Made by a program: the position numbers and the translations under genes. A DNA stretch of 64,000 nucleotides from Promerops cafer (taxonomy: Eukaryota; Chordata; Aves; Passeriformes; Nectariniidae). Shown piece by piece: positions 1 through 11,500 of the stretch. The notes beneath the pieces were generated by a model that did not search any database, was not told where the DNA came from, and was given only the letters and a program-made list of their open reading frames with translations. Numbering within the stretch: position 1 is the stretch's first letter; each line of letters begins with the position of its first letter. The DNA is taken from contig VZSE01002180.1 of NCBI GenBank assembly GCA_013398275.1, positions 1,915 to 65,914 on the forward strand, in the 5' to 3' direction.

Positions 1-460
1 GGGCGGGGCTCGGGCGGTTCGTGGAGCTCGGCCCGTGGCGTGGCGCAGCGCCGGGCCGGGCAGCGGGTTTACGCCGGGCGGCGGGTGAGTGAGTGACTGA
101 GGCGGGTCGGGAGCGCCGCGCGGGTTCGCTGCGGAGCCGGTGGGGACGAGCCTCCCGCAGGTGTCTCGGCGGTGCCCCCGTGTCATTTCCTCTTCCCGCT
201 GCGCCAGGCCCCACCGCGGGGGAAGCGGGAGGTTGCGGCCATCGAGGGACCGGGGGCGGTGAGTGCTGAGGGGCAGCAAGGTATGTGCGGGGAAGGAGCG
301 CTGCCCCGGGGTTGTGGCGCCCGGGGACGGTCGGATTCGGCCGCTGTTCTCCCCTCGCTCCGGGTTCTCCCCTGGGCTGCGGGTGCCCTGTTTGTTCTGC
401 GGCGGCTTCGGCTGCAGAGCAGGTGGGCAAGGCTGGGCGGAAGCCTGGGGATGAACAGCC
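1..460 (+). promoter_or_regulatory. BAG5: BAG5 CpG-island promoter and 5' untranslated first exon region
   Basis: The first ~460 bases are very GC-rich with dense CpG, and a consensus Sp1 GC box (GGGCGGGGC) lies at the left edge. No TATA box is visible, which fits a housekeeping co-chaperone gene. In mammals the BAG5 promoter is shared head-to-head with COA8 (APOPT1), so the island may continue leftwards as a bidirectional promoter; the window stops too early to show this. Strong splice donors occur at 85 (CGG|GTGAGT), 259 (GCG|GTGAGT) and 281 (AAG|GTATGT). I saw no ATG before the one inside the third donor (about 283), so any first exon ending at these donors would be untranslated. The exact start site cannot be read from sequence. 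Confidence 0.8.
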
Positions 461-678
461 GAGAGCTGGGCGTGTGGCTACGAAAGCGTTGCCCCTGCGG
501 CCCGACCGGGAGAAAATTTGTAAAAAAATTAAAGGGTTGTGAAATATCAGCCAAGTGGTTTATTCGTATTGGTGAAGATACTTGAAATAGCTGTAATGCT
601 GAAGTGGTTCAGGATGTAAAAGTTGCAACGTGGGGTCGTGTAGCAGTTAAGCAAGTTTTGTTCTCATTTTCTTTGTAG
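85..678 (+). other. BAG5: BAG5 5' UTR intron (donor choice uncertain)
   Basis: The acceptor is well defined: a pyrimidine-rich tract from about 657 ends in CTTTGTAG, with AG at 677-678, 29 bases before the BAG5 start codon. The donor may be at 85, 259 or 281, all close to consensus, so the intron is roughly 400-590 bases depending on first-exon use. The part after ~500 is AT-rich and unlike the island. Human BAG5 also has alternative non-coding first exons joined to one coding exon, so this layout is expected. Transcript data are needed to choose between donors. Confidence 0.65.
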
Positions 679-707
679 TTCATCTGGAGCTGGACGAGGG
701 AAGAGGA

Positions 708-2060
708 ATGGATATGGGTAACCAACACCCATCCGTAAAACGGTTACATGAAATACAGAAAGAAGTCAAAGAGATTGAACAGCAAGTGGCCGTCTTCAGC
801 GGTCTGTCTACCGACCGAGATTACAAGAAATTGGAAAGAAGCCTTATGAAACAGCTTTTTGAAATAGATTCTGTAGACACCGAAGGGAAGGGGGATATTC
901 AGCAAGCCAGAAAGCGAGCTGCCCAGGAAACCGAGAGGCTGCTGAAGGAACTGGAACAAAATGCAAACCATCCGCGCAGACTGGAAATAGAGGCTTTATT
1001 CAAGGAGGCACAGTCACTTGTGGAACGCGAGATCACACCTTTTTACAAAGGAGGAAACTGTATAAGTGATGAATTTGAAGAAGGAATTCAGGACATTGTG
1101 TTGAGGCTTACCCAGGTGAAAACTGGAGGGAAAGTTTCTCTACGCAAAGCAAGATACCGCACTCTGACAAAGATATGCGCTGTTCAGGAGATTATAGAGA
1201 GTGGTGTAAAGCAACAGCTGTCCCTGCCACTCTCTAATGATGCACATCCTTCTGTCTCCAAAATTAACTCTGTAATGTGTGATGTGAACAAAGCCAGAGG
1301 AACTCTCATTGCGCTTCTAATGGGAGTGAGTAGTAATGATACCTGCAGGCATCTGTCCTGTGTGCTCACAGGCCTCATTGCTGATTTGGATGCTTTAGAT
1401 GTCTGCGGTCGCACGGAAATAAGAAATTACAGAAAGGAAGTAGTAGAAGAGATCAATAAATTGCAGAAATACCTGGACTTGGATGAAGAAGCAAATTCTA
1501 CTCATGCTTATGATCTGGCACAAAATCAGTCAATTCTAAAAATAGAAGAGATCCGTAAGAAGATGAAGGAAGTTCATTCCTTACTTCTAAAATCAGAGAA
1601 TGCTTCTGATTTGTATCTGGGATCCAAAGCAGAGTTGCAGGGACTAATTGCCCACCTAGATGAAGTGAGTCCAGGAAAAAATCCCTGTATTAGAGAGGCC
1701 AGAAGAAGAGCAGTAATTGAAGTTCAGACTCTTATAACATATATTGATTTGAAGGAAGCACTGGGAAAAAGGCAGATGTATCCAGAGCAAACTGCTGCTG
1801 AACATCAGTCTCATAAAGCAGTTTGGACTGTACTTGGAAATTTGTCTCAAATTCAGCAAGAGGTGATTTCATTTGATGGAAACAGAACAGATAAAAATTA
1901 CATGAGACTGGAAGAACTTCTTACAAAACAACTTCTAGCTCTGGATGCTGTTGATCCACAAGGTGACGAGCGCTGTAAGGCTGCCAGGAAGCAGGCAGTA
2001 AAGCTTGCACAGAATATTCTTTACTATCTGGACATGAAAACAGATGAATGGGAATACTGA
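708..2060 (+). CDS. BAG5: BAG family molecular chaperone regulator 5 (BAG5)
   Basis: This is a complete 450-codon ORF in one exon, clearly orthologous to human BAG5 (447 residues); it starts MDMGNQHPS and ends DEWEY. BAG5 is a cytosolic co-chaperone that binds the Hsp70 nucleotide-binding domain, acts as a nucleotide-exchange factor, and in mammals inhibits parkin and Hsp70-dependent refolding. Five tandem BAG three-helix repeats can be laid out at roughly residues 9-86, 95-167, 182-260, 275-350 and 368-445. The last is the Hsp70-binding repeat and keeps the family pattern of acidic helix 2 (LLALDAVDPQG) and basic helix 3 (CKAARKQAVKLAQ). The three extra residues relative to human probably fall in the linker near 355-365. 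The ATG at 708 has G at -3 and +4 and is the first ATG downstream of the acceptor; a second in-frame ATG is at 714. No frameshift or missing motif is seen. Confidence 0.97.
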   Translation: MDMGNQHPSVKRLHEIQKEVKEIEQQVAVFSGLSTDRDYKKLERSLMKQLFEIDSVDTEGKGDIQQARKRAAQETERLLKELEQNANHPRRLEIEALFKEAQSLVEREITPFYKGGNCISDEFEEGIQDIVLRLTQVKTGGKVSLRKARYRTLTKICAVQEIIESGVKQQLSLPLSNDAHPSVSKINSVMCDVNKARGTLIALLMGVSSNDTCRHLSCVLTGLIADLDALDVCGRTEIRNYRKEVVEEINKLQKYLDLDEEANSTHAYDLAQNQSILKIEEIRKKMKEVHSLLLKSENASDLYLGSKAELQGLIAHLDEVSPGKNPCIREARRRAVIEVQTLITYIDLKEALGKRQMYPEQTAAEHQSHKAVWTVLGNLSQIQQEVISFDGNRTDKNYMRLEELLTKQLLALDAVDPQGDERCKAARKQAVKLAQNILYYLDMKTDEWEY

Positions 2061-2129
2061 AACAGCCATGGCCTGACACAGAAGAACATTTTTCCCTTTG
2101 GCACTTTATGAAGATCATTGGCAGCACAT

Positions 2130-2135
2130 AATAAA
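2130..2135 (+). terminator. Proximal poly(A) signal AATAAA
   Basis: A canonical AATAAA lies 70 bases after the BAG5 stop codon and is followed by a TG-containing stretch (TTCTGTGCTTGC). If used, it would give a very short 3' UTR isoform. Confidence 0.45.
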
Positions 2136-3410
2136 GTATTCTGTGCTTGCTGAAATCATGGAAATTGCATAAGCAGTTGACTTGGCTATATGTCTGCTAT
2201 CCCACGCAGTCACCCACTTGCCATGGCAACTGTCAGTACACCATCAGCAATTCTGGTCACTGATATAAGCAAGGAAGTGCAATTCTCTGAAAGAATAGCT
2301 TAATACTTAATCAAATAGCTTCTTCTTTTTGTTTCTATTTTTCTTTCTTCTTTTTATTTCAATAGCCTTGTGCAATGTTCAGTGAATGCCAGTTTTTCAA
2401 AGACACAGAAACTTCCTTATGGTACAGTACTGGCAGAACTATTTAAGGAGACTGAACATAAAAATTAGTATTCAGGCATGAGGCTCCATCCAGCAACTTC
2501 ACAGCAGTCTGGATGTACTATTAACGTGCTGTTATGACATAAAGTACTGAGGGCAAAAAGCCTGCTGGCTTTTGGATTGTACTTGATTTATTCCATCCAT
2601 CACACCATCTAGATTTCTCAGTTAATGGAGCTATAATGCCAGCTGCAATTTAGCATTTACATAGGCAAAGCCAATTATGTCAATTTTTGTAATACCTGAG
2701 CCCTTTGATTTGCAAAACCAAGTCTTTTGTTGGTGGAAATTCTTTCAAGTTATTGCTTTAAGGTACTGAGACTTGGAGAGGAAATTCTGTACATTTATAC
2801 CAAACAGATAAAGGGGATTTCGAGGATTTCAAACTGCCATCCATAAACCCTTGAAAACTGCACTGAACCTTATTTAGTGGCTGCTTAGGTGTCTTTTTAA
2901 ACTCTGCTATTACATCTGGTTTTCACATTTGGCGAAAACAGAAACAGAGTTCACTTTGAAGTTAAATGTGCATTTTGGAATTATTTTTGTAAAATTAGGT
3001 AGCCAGGTATAAAGATGTCCCTAATGATGTAAGTGTGTGCTACATGGTCAGGTGTGGCTTCAAGCATGTCTTGGAAAGACTTGTGGCAAATGTCTCTCTT
3101 TGCAACTCATTCACTTAATTGTTTCAGTAGCTTCATAAATAACCTTGCTTGTACTGTTGTATGCACCTACCTTTTTATATGTGGCTGCTAGTGCCAATCA
3201 CATTTCTACTATAGCATGTTTTTTGGCATTTTTTGAGAGTATTTAAGTATATATTTAAGTATATATATATATAAAGAATATAGATATATATGAAGATATA
3301 TTCAATTATGGATAATTTGCACTCAGCTCTTTCAGGATGAACTAACGGATTATTGTTCTATAGATAATGATTTGCACCACTTTAAGGAGTAAAACCATTT
3401 TGGATGTTAC

Positions 3411-3416
3411 AATAAA
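3411..3416 (+). terminator. Intermediate poly(A) signal AATAAA
   Basis: A canonical hexamer inside the long AT-rich 3' UTR, followed by T-rich sequence. It is a candidate for alternative polyadenylation of BAG5, but in AT-rich DNA chance occurrence is likely. Confidence 0.35.
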
Positions 3417-4561
3417 TATTTTTAAGATCTATTTTTGACTGATTAGAGAAGACAGTACTGTCTGTGAGAGACAAGTGCCTTTATGACACTGCTAACTTGC
3501 ACCGTCATATGTAGATATAGGAACTGTTTACTGGCAGCTTGATACATTTGTAATCTTTGCAAACTGGATTTTTCAGGTATATATCTAATTCTGCTGTAAT
3601 ATATGTCAAGCTAACATCATACAATAGGTGACAGTTGCCCTATAGAGTCCTGAGAATGAGTATCAAATTTGGGAAATACGAATTCTGCTTAAAAACTAAA
3701 GCATTGGTGTGGAGGTGGGGGACTGCGGGCAGGTCTTCTGTGCCTATTGCTACAAGAATAATATGTTTGTTCATGACCTACTATAAGCTGTTGATTGAAG
3801 GCTGCACACCTTCAGAGTGTGAATAGATTTTGTTTGTGATTGTACAGGTGGTTGCTTTGCAAATCTACTTGCCAAAACCGACGTAATTGAGTACAGTGCC
3901 TAAGGCACAATTTGGCAATGACAGAATGTTTGTTGGAGGATTCTTCCTGCTCCTTCAGAGACAAAACCCTATTGAATTTAACTCTCCTTCACTAAAAAAA
4001 AAAATAAAAATCCCCTAATCAAAATTCCAATGTCTATTTGAATATTATGTGGCTAACACAGAATATTAATAGTGTTATACACCTGAATTATTTTACTCAT
4101 TTCAAGCTCTCTACACGTTTGAATTGCAACTTGTGATTTGCACTTATATTTTTAGGAAGGATTTGATATTGTAATGATAGTAATAATTTTTCTTTAGTAT
4201 TACTGTTGGGTCTGCAGTGGTTACTTGTAGTTTGTTTAAACAATTTAGTGTCTGTGTTCTCTGGCAGGTACATGTAGTTTTATAAGTGTTTGAGCCTCTT
4301 ATGTAAAAATGAGTAAGTATAGTTATCAGATCTATTCTATTTTAAATGTGTCTTTTAGTTTTCCTGAATGAATTGTTATGCCTGCATCTCTAAGAATGCA
4401 AATGTTTAAGGGTAGTGTAATTTGACTGACTGAGTAGAGTCCAGTAGCAAGATTAAGCTTTTTTCCTTTGTTCTGTACTCTGATAAATTGACTATTTAAA
4501 TTTTATGGTAAAATCCTCATCTGGAATGGGATTAATTCACAGTTTTTGCATGAATGAAAGT

Positions 4562-4597
4562 AATAAAATATATGTGCTTAACAAAAAAAAAAAAAAA
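4562..4597 (+). terminator. AATAAA followed by a genomic A15 run
   Basis: AATAAA at 4562-4567 is followed 15 bases later by 15 consecutive A (4583-4597) and then more A-rich sequence. It could be a real cleavage site or an old poly(A) insertion. Because the A-run is genomic, oligo-dT cDNA ends mapped here may be internal priming. Confidence 0.3.
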
Positions 4598-5366
4598 GAA
4601 AACCCAAAAAACCAAAAAAGAAATGCATAGGTTTCTCAAAAATTTGCTTTTATGCTGAAGAATGTAATTTCTTCGTTTTTTGTATCCAAAGACTGAGAGA
4701 CACACAACTTTTCTTTCCAATACAGCAGGCTAAAATAATCAACAAAATGTAAATGGACCAAATGGCAAATGCCTGCATTTTAGTACTATACTAAAATAGA
4801 ATAACTTTTCTGTGTGCTGTGTTATGTACCTTAGAGCAAAATAATCGACTGGATATTCTGGGGGAGAGGTAATCCTGCATCGTGATTCCTATTTGTTAAT
4901 CTAATTTCTTTTAAAACTGCTTTTATTTAGTTATTTCAGTATTTATTTTTGTTGTTTGCCACTCAAGAGTGGTTTTTCTGTGATACCAGTTTGGAGAAGA
5001 TTTTTGTCAAGTACAATTCTTAACCTTTTAAATTTAACAGAAATCAGTGTCTGTGCTCCTAATGGTGTACCTGTCTTCAGTTATTGCTGTGTAGGAGGTG
5101 ACATTTGTGTTCACAGATCCAAGATTAAATATTGCAGTGTTAACATTCTTGATTATTAATACAAATACATTACTGCTTTTACTAGATATTCATTTGAATG
5201 TTATGCCCTGATGCCTTTCTCTATTTATTTTTGAATGTGAGTTTTCAGAATGTAAATTATTTTTGTCTTGGAGCAAGTGTTTTTATTAAACATACAAACA
5301 TAAAGCTCTCTCTTTTTTTTCCCCTCCTTCTTTAAAAGTTTGCTTTTTCACCGCTGTATTGATTAA

Positions 5367-5372
5367 AATAAA
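5367..5372 (+). terminator. BAG5: Distal BAG5 poly(A) signal
   Basis: AATAAA at 5367-5372 is followed by a plausible cleavage zone (~5385-5395) and a GU-rich downstream element at about 5410-5430 (GGTGCCTGTTGG). Just after it base composition shifts from strongly AT-rich to average. This is the best candidate for the end of the full-length BAG5 transcript. Confidence 0.6.
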
Positions 5373-5395
5373 GTTCTTCATGAGGATACCGCTCC

Positions 5396-6191
5396 TACTT
5401 GCTAAATCTGGTGCCTGTTGGTTTTCTCTGCATTCCTCAGCAGCAGCTTTGCACCCTGCAGGGTTCCACTTGGATGATCACTGCAGTGGTGCTCGTGGCA
5501 GTGGTCAGATCTTGCCACTTTGCTGTTGAAGGATGCTGCCGGAGCAGATGAGCTGGCGTGAGACTGAAACTGATGGCGTGAGACTCTTGGTGCAAAGTCA
5601 GCCTGGATTCCAGAGCCTTTAGCAGGAGCTCAGCTAATCTGGTTTTAGGCTGTGCTCATGAGGCAGGTTCCCTGATTGCTCTGTTGGCTCAGTGTATTTT
5701 TTGGAGATGCAGTGAGCCATGTTACCAGCTTGCTGCTGATGGAAATTGGGAATTCTCTTTCTGCCCAGAAAGCTGCCGGCTTTGTGCAGTTTCTGCTGCT
5801 TGGCCAACTCCAGTGAGCTGATTTAATCCAATAAAATGGGAGAAAACAACAAAAATGGAGGAGGGGGTTTGATGAGCCAAACTGGCTTTTAGAAATATAT
5901 GTGGGCCAGCTACTGTGAAATGAAGGGGTGGGTGGTGCAGCCATGGGCTAGGGAGCAAATGGTAAGAATTTTGGTAGCAGCAAGTCATTAGATCAACTTG
6001 CATAGTTAAATAACTGGAGGAGGAAGAAGAAGGAAAGGTGTCAACTATCAACTCCTACAAAGAAGTAGGAATTTTCTGTTTCACTAATGGGATATTATGA
6101 AGGCAATGCAAATGAGTCATGTATGGAAAATAAACCAATAGCTTTCAACTGCACTTTCATGATCATGTCAGAAGTGATCATATAATCCTTG
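5396..6191. other. Intergenic, no recognisable gene
   Basis: Unique-looking DNA just beyond the inferred BAG5 3' end. The only structure noticed is a 20-bp-period duplication of TGGCGTGAGACT at 5554 and 5574. The open frames here do not resemble known proteins. Confidence 0.6.
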
Positions 6192-6310
6192 TAGAATCAT
6201 TAAGGTTGGAAAAGACTGCCAAGGTCTGGTTTTGTATCTTTGTACAAAGTAAAATCATGTCAAAGTACTACACAGGGTCTGGAAAAGCCTTACCCAGAAA
6301 ATACTGGATA
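6192..6310 (-). mobile_element. CR1 LINE 3'-end relic
   Basis: On the plus strand the segment begins TAGAATCATTAAGGTTGGAA followed by an AAAGAC-type continuation, which is the reverse complement of the conserved CR1 3' end found throughout bird genomes. Similarity fades by about 6310. It is a short 5'-truncated, non-coding copy inserted antisense to BAG5. Both boundaries are approximate. Confidence 0.65.
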
Positions 6311-8219
6311 AGAGCAGGGTTTATAAAGATTGAATGTTCCTATGGGTAACAACTTCACTGTATATTTTTTCCCTTTTAACAATAGAGCTTATTTGAAGGA
6401 AATATGTTCTTCAAAGACCAGTAAATCCTCTGGGCCATGGCTCTAGATGTTGCTCAGCCAGCTGCTGACCTGTTTGTCTTGATTGCTCGTTTACTTGTCA
6501 AAGGAGAGAATTACCTTGTAAGAATATTTTTTGTGTTTTGGTACCTGAAATGGTTCAACTGGGAAAACACCATATTTTATTATATTATTATATTTGTATA
6601 TTATTATATATATTTTAGGTGTATCCTCTCCTTTGGAGAATTCTCAGCTGAGAACTTAAGGAGTGGAAGGACATTAGTACTGAGCTCATGGATTGAAGGC
6701 CTGGGAGTTCAAGCTGGCTGCCAGCAGAAGACATTTAAATGGCAGGATCCAGGAAAACATTCCTGCTAAGACAAAACTGCTAGCAGAGACATGACCTAAT
6801 GCTTTTCAGAGCTGATGTTTTGAGTGAGCTCTGTGTCTGTTCCTCTGCTGCTGCTGAGCTTTCATTGAGAAACTGGATTCTTAGGGGAATGTTCCCTGAA
6901 ACACTCCCAGGCTTTCTGTTTTAAATGAAACTGAGAAATAATGTTTAAGGCTTTTGCTGAGCTGTGGTGGGGCTGACCTGGGTATCATTCTGATTTGCTA
7001 CATGAAACAATGATGTCCACAATGCTTTCAGTTATATGGGAGGCATGTACATGTCAGCTAAAAGTTGGTCATTAACTGAAGAAGCTAGAGAACGGGCTGT
7101 GCTTTTGTTGAAGGCTTTGCACAACACTTACCCTTTCTCTACACAGTGTTTGGTTCTGGGGACTGCCAAGCACAGGTGATTGCATGAGTTGCACTGCTTG
7201 ACAGCTCAAAAAATAATGAGGACCTTTTCTAAGTCTGCAAACTCTTCCTACAGGACATAAATTGTTGCAGAGTTAGCCATTAGAAATGGAAAAGTACAAT
7301 GACTTTCTTAATTGGGCCATTTCTCCTCAATTAGTTTTGCCAGACAAACTTCTGTGCCACAGGAGTTCCTTGTGAAACCTGTATTTCAGGCAGCTAATCA
7401 AAAGCATCTCATGAGAGAGGAAACACCATGATGTAGTGTGATGTCCTTAGTGAGGTCCAGAACACATATCTGTGATTGTGGCCACTAGGACTCCATAAGC
7501 CAAATCAAAACCATAAAGAAGCAGAGAAACAAGAAAGGCTGGAGGAAAACAAAACTAAAAACTAGTGTAGTTGTCAGGTTTGACCAACTTAATTTAGTTT
7601 TATGACAAGAAAAGCAAGCAAAGCAAAGCTCCCTTTTGGCTTGGTGCAGCTGTACCTTGTCTACACCCTGCAGTTCCACATTGTTTTCCACCCTGTGTCA
7701 CCCTAAGTGCTCCTTCTGGGCACGATGCAGCTGATGGGGGTTAGCCCTGGAGTGCCCTTGGGCAAGAGGGTGCCACCCATCTCCAGGGATACCATAATTA
7801 CCTTCATTCTCTCTGAAATGTGTGGTCATGGCAACTCCTAGCACATAGAATATCAGCATGGCTTGCATAAGGCAGTGTGCAACATGAAGGTTATACCCTG
7901 TAATAAACTAGTAATTGGAAGGGGTTGTATAATAACTGCTAGCAAGTCTGAGTAAGATACCTTTTGTGTGTTTATGCTGAATTTATTAGGTTTTTAAAGA
8001 AAATTCTTCATAACGTTTAATTCAAATCAACCTGGAGCCTGTGATCAAGTATCTCTTACTTACATTCCAGATGCCTCATGTAAATACCACATGAAAAGGA
8101 GGTTTGAAGAGCTCCATCGTCAATGGATATTTATGAATGGCCTCTGCTCAATTTCAGACATGTAGTAAAACCCAGATTTTCCAAAACACTCAGCATCCAA
8201 AGTTCCCACCATGACAAGT
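6311..8219. other. Intergenic, nothing recognised
   Basis: No coding exon, RNA gene or clear repeat seen. There is an AT-rich simple stretch at about 6571-6620 (ATTATTATAT-like). Short open frames lack any protein-family signature. Confidence 0.6.
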
Positions 8220-8580
8220 AAGGGCAGTTTTGAAAAGGAGCCCATCCACAGACCCAAACACTGTCATTTCTCTTCACAGACAACCACAGGACCATCCCTG
8301 CAGCTAATCAAGAAGCCACTTTAAATGGCTTTGCCTCATTTCTCCAGTGAAAGGTTGTTCCAAAGCATCATTGCTGTGAGGACTGAGTAACCTTCTAATT
8401 TCCAGCATAAACATATTCATGAGAAGCTTTTCTTCTCCCCTAGTGTGTAGTCTGCAATATATTTATAGGCCACAGCTGAATTGCCTCTCAGCTCTGGATT
8501 TGCTTGGCTACCAAGCAAATACACCCAAACAGGCTGAGCTCCTTTGAAAATCTCTATTCTCTGAATCCAAAACAAATTAG
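8220..8580 (-). mobile_element. Ancient CR1 LINE relic
   Basis: The plus strand carries, in the usual order, decayed versions of several CR1 landmarks in reverse complement. These are a GGTTGTTCCAAAGCATCATTG block, a CTAATTTCCAGCATAAACAT block (CR1: CTAATTTCAAGCCTAAACTT-like), and an AATTGCCTCTCAG block followed by an AGGCTGAGCTCCTTTGA-like segment. Divergence is high, which indicates an old insertion. It contains no intact reverse-transcriptase frame. Limits are approximate. Confidence 0.55.
8498..8520. repeat. Perfect 10-bp inverted repeat with 3-base loop
   Basis: ATTTGCTTGG at 8498-8507, spacer CTA, then the exact reverse complement CCAAGCAAAT at 8511-8520. It lies inside the decayed CR1 relic, so it may have arisen by local mutation rather than by function. 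Confidence 0.8.
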
Positions 8581-11500
8581 AAGTAGTACTTTGCTATTTT
8601 TTCAGTTTTTCCAGTTCTGACAAAAACTTCTAACTTGGAGTCCATACATGTACGCTGTTGGATGTATTGTTTCAAAGGAAATAGAAAAATATATTAATAT
8701 TAGTTCCGTAGCACTGCAATTGTAAAACTAAATTACCTTTTTTAAATACTTTCTTCATGGCATTGTCTTCATGCCCAACTTGCTTTGCCATTTGAATATT
8801 CTAGCAATTGATAGTTTTGAGTGCAGAAGAGGATTAGAAACATTTTCAACCTCTGTTATGTTGGAGTGTTTTTTGCCTCAATAGTAGGTGTGTCATTGTC
8901 TGAAGGAGCTATGTGTGAGTGGTTTTTAGATCAGAACCTCTCACTGATGGTTTCACTCAACTGGAAGTATGCGTTTACTTAGGCAAGTGCGAGAGTAGCC
9001 AAACTAGATTAAAAGGTTCTTCAGGGGGAGTCCACTCCAATTCATGGCAAAGGTCTTTGAAATCATCAGTTAAAACAGGAGACTGCTTAGTAAGTGTGGC
9101 CATAGTGTAGAAGAATGATTTACATTGCTGTCATGTACAGATATGTTCAAATTTTCATTATGAAGAGTACTAAAGTCTTAAGAAAAAATATCTAATAAAA
9201 AGCCACCTTACTGCGCATATATACACAAGTGGACATTCATATGAGTTGTGCACTGTGGTTTTCAACTTTCTTCAAGTTATAAACTTCAAAAATACATGTG
9301 GCTAATTAAAATCTGCTGACCACTCTTCCCTTTTGGGAGCTTCTAAAAGCGCCAGGGATCACTAAGAGTCTGCAGAATACTAGCTGGAAAGATTACTGGC
9401 ATGCAGTAAAGCCAGTGGCTGTTTTAGAAAGCCTCAGAATAGCCTCATTTCAACTCAGTGTTTTGGAACATTTCTCAGCATCCCTGTTTTCAAAGCAGAA
9501 GCCAATTTATTGTCTCCTTTGTTTCTACAGAGCTATTGTGTATCTGCTGTATTTGTCTCTGTCTTTTCATTAATAACCATTAATTCAGTTTTGTGGCAAA
9601 TTTCATCATATCTGGTCCATCTTGTTCTTCCCAAGCACGAGTTTCTTCCCAAGTTACTAATTCTTTTGTGGGCATTGTTTCCACCACTTCACTGACGGCT
9701 GAGTTATTTCTCTGTCCTGGTGCAAACATCACAGCTGACATTTAGGGTGCATTTCTCTGGACAAGATACATTTTCCTCACTTGGTCAGACCTGGAGACAC
9801 TGAAAAAATACATGTTCTCCACATGAGTTACTGTGTTATGGATCTCTGGGACCCAGGTCCTGGTAGTTGAAAAGAAGCTTTTTGAGGTACAAGGCAGCTG
9901 GGAGGACGTTTATGAGCTTCATTCCTGGTACTGAAAAGGAGAATGTTAGGAGGTTGCAGCAACAAATGAGAAACCATGGGGAGGTAGAAGAACAGCCAAC
10001 AAGGTGACTAAAAATACTGCTATTGCTGATATACTCAGCTGATGGAAGGTAGGAGACAAAACAGAGAATGGCATGGGGCTCCAGGAGGCAGCATGGCAGC
10101 AGGGCAAGGCAGGTCCTGAGACAAAATCCAGGCTCTGCCAGGAGTCCAGATCACCAGGCAAGGCTGGTGCTAAAGCAGGTCTGAGGGTAGGCCAGGGACT
10201 CAGCCAGAGGGTTGGGGTCACGGCCCCACGCCCAAATAATCAAGGATAACAGTCAAAGGTGCCAATGTTTTAGACAGACTCTGCTAAGCAGTTAGGGGAC
10301 CACAGAATAAGGTTAAACCATAGGAAATTTGGTGTTGGTCTCAGGTCATAAGGCTGCATTCCTATAAATCCAGAGAGCAAAGTCAGCTGCTGAATACCTC
10401 AAGGACCTGAGCCTGGAAAAGGTCTGGACCTTCAGCAAGTGTGCAATTTCTGATCAGATGATACAAATTTAGCCACACACCTGTACATCCAAAGTTCATG
10501 ATGCAATTGCATTCTGACTTCTTTACTATGGAATGATGCTATATGGGATGATGATTTATAGGATGATGCTGTATGACTGAGGACTAGCAGATGCAATATT
10601 TGTATTTAATGCAAGGCAAATTGATCTTGACTCACTGAAGCTGTACAGAGCTTCACGTGGAAATTTGAGTCGTCACTTGCAGTACCCATCTCAGTTTTGA
10701 CACTACCTCACAGAGAGCTTTCTGGAGTATTTCTAGCTGTCCCTGTGGTATGGACATACAGATGATGAAGATGTTCCTAGAATGCACCAGAGACACTATC
10801 TCCATTACAGAAAGGGAAATATTACTGTCATTGCACAGGGGAGTAAGGAACCCACTTTGAGATACCATACACATTTTTGGTCATTCCCACTCAGGGAAGC
10901 TTAGTGAACAAGAGATGCAGCACAGACCAGAAGAGTGACGGGCCTGCTTTAGTGGAAGGCAGTAAAAGCTGGGTTTTGTAGCCCAGAAAAATGAAAACTG
11001 AGGAAAAAAATGTAACCTCTAAATAGGTTAAGTATCAAAGATGAAAGAACAATTACTTAAGCTAAAGGCTGGTCTGGGCAAAGTTACAAATAGATGGAAA
11101 TGAGCCAGGTTGAAATGGGAAAAATAGACAGTTTCTGAAGGAAGTTATATGAGATGTTGCCTTGACGTGATTACCCCAAAGATACCTTTGAGTCCTTGAG
11201 TATCTGCCTTCTTAAGTCTTCTGTGGGTGTGCTAGTACATGTCATATATTTTTGTTTAGCTTACCCTGCTTTGGAAATAATGTCCATTTCAGAGTAGCTG
11301 TAAGGTTCTGTTAAATTCTTACAGACAAGAAGCCATCCTATGATGGTAATCTGGCTAAGTAACAATGCTTAAAAATTTATTCAATATTTCTTTTGAAACC
11401 CCTTATTCAGTATCTGGATTCACATTTATATAATTTCCTGCAAATAATACAAATCTTACTCTGAGTATACCATTACTAGTTTCGTCACAGCCTCAGCAGA

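Larger units (their letters stand above)
2061..5395 (+). other. BAG5: BAG5 3' untranslated region (inferred extent)
   Basis: After the TGA at 2058-2060 the sequence becomes AT-rich, with no coding frame and no recognised transposon. The distal poly(A) signal at 5367-5372 would give a 3' UTR of about 3.3 kb, comparable to the long 3' UTR of mammalian BAG5. The region contains a TA-rich segment at ~3235-3305 with a 12-bp ATTTAAGTATAT unit repeated at 3241 and 3253, and A-runs at 3994-4004 and 4583-4597. The boundary is inferred from signal placement, not from transcripts. Confidence 0.65.

Noticed and set aside
172..585. Overlapping frames on both strands in the BAG5 promoter island
   Set aside because: GC-rich DNA is poor in stop codons. 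The frames lack a family signature and overlap the promoter, first exon and intron.
744..2127. Minus-strand frames within BAG5
   Set aside because: They are antisense shadows of the conserved BAG5 coding sequence.
4532..4720. A15 run as the tail of a processed pseudogene
   Set aside because: No recognisable retrocopy body or target-site duplication precedes it; it fits better as part of the BAG5 3' UTR.
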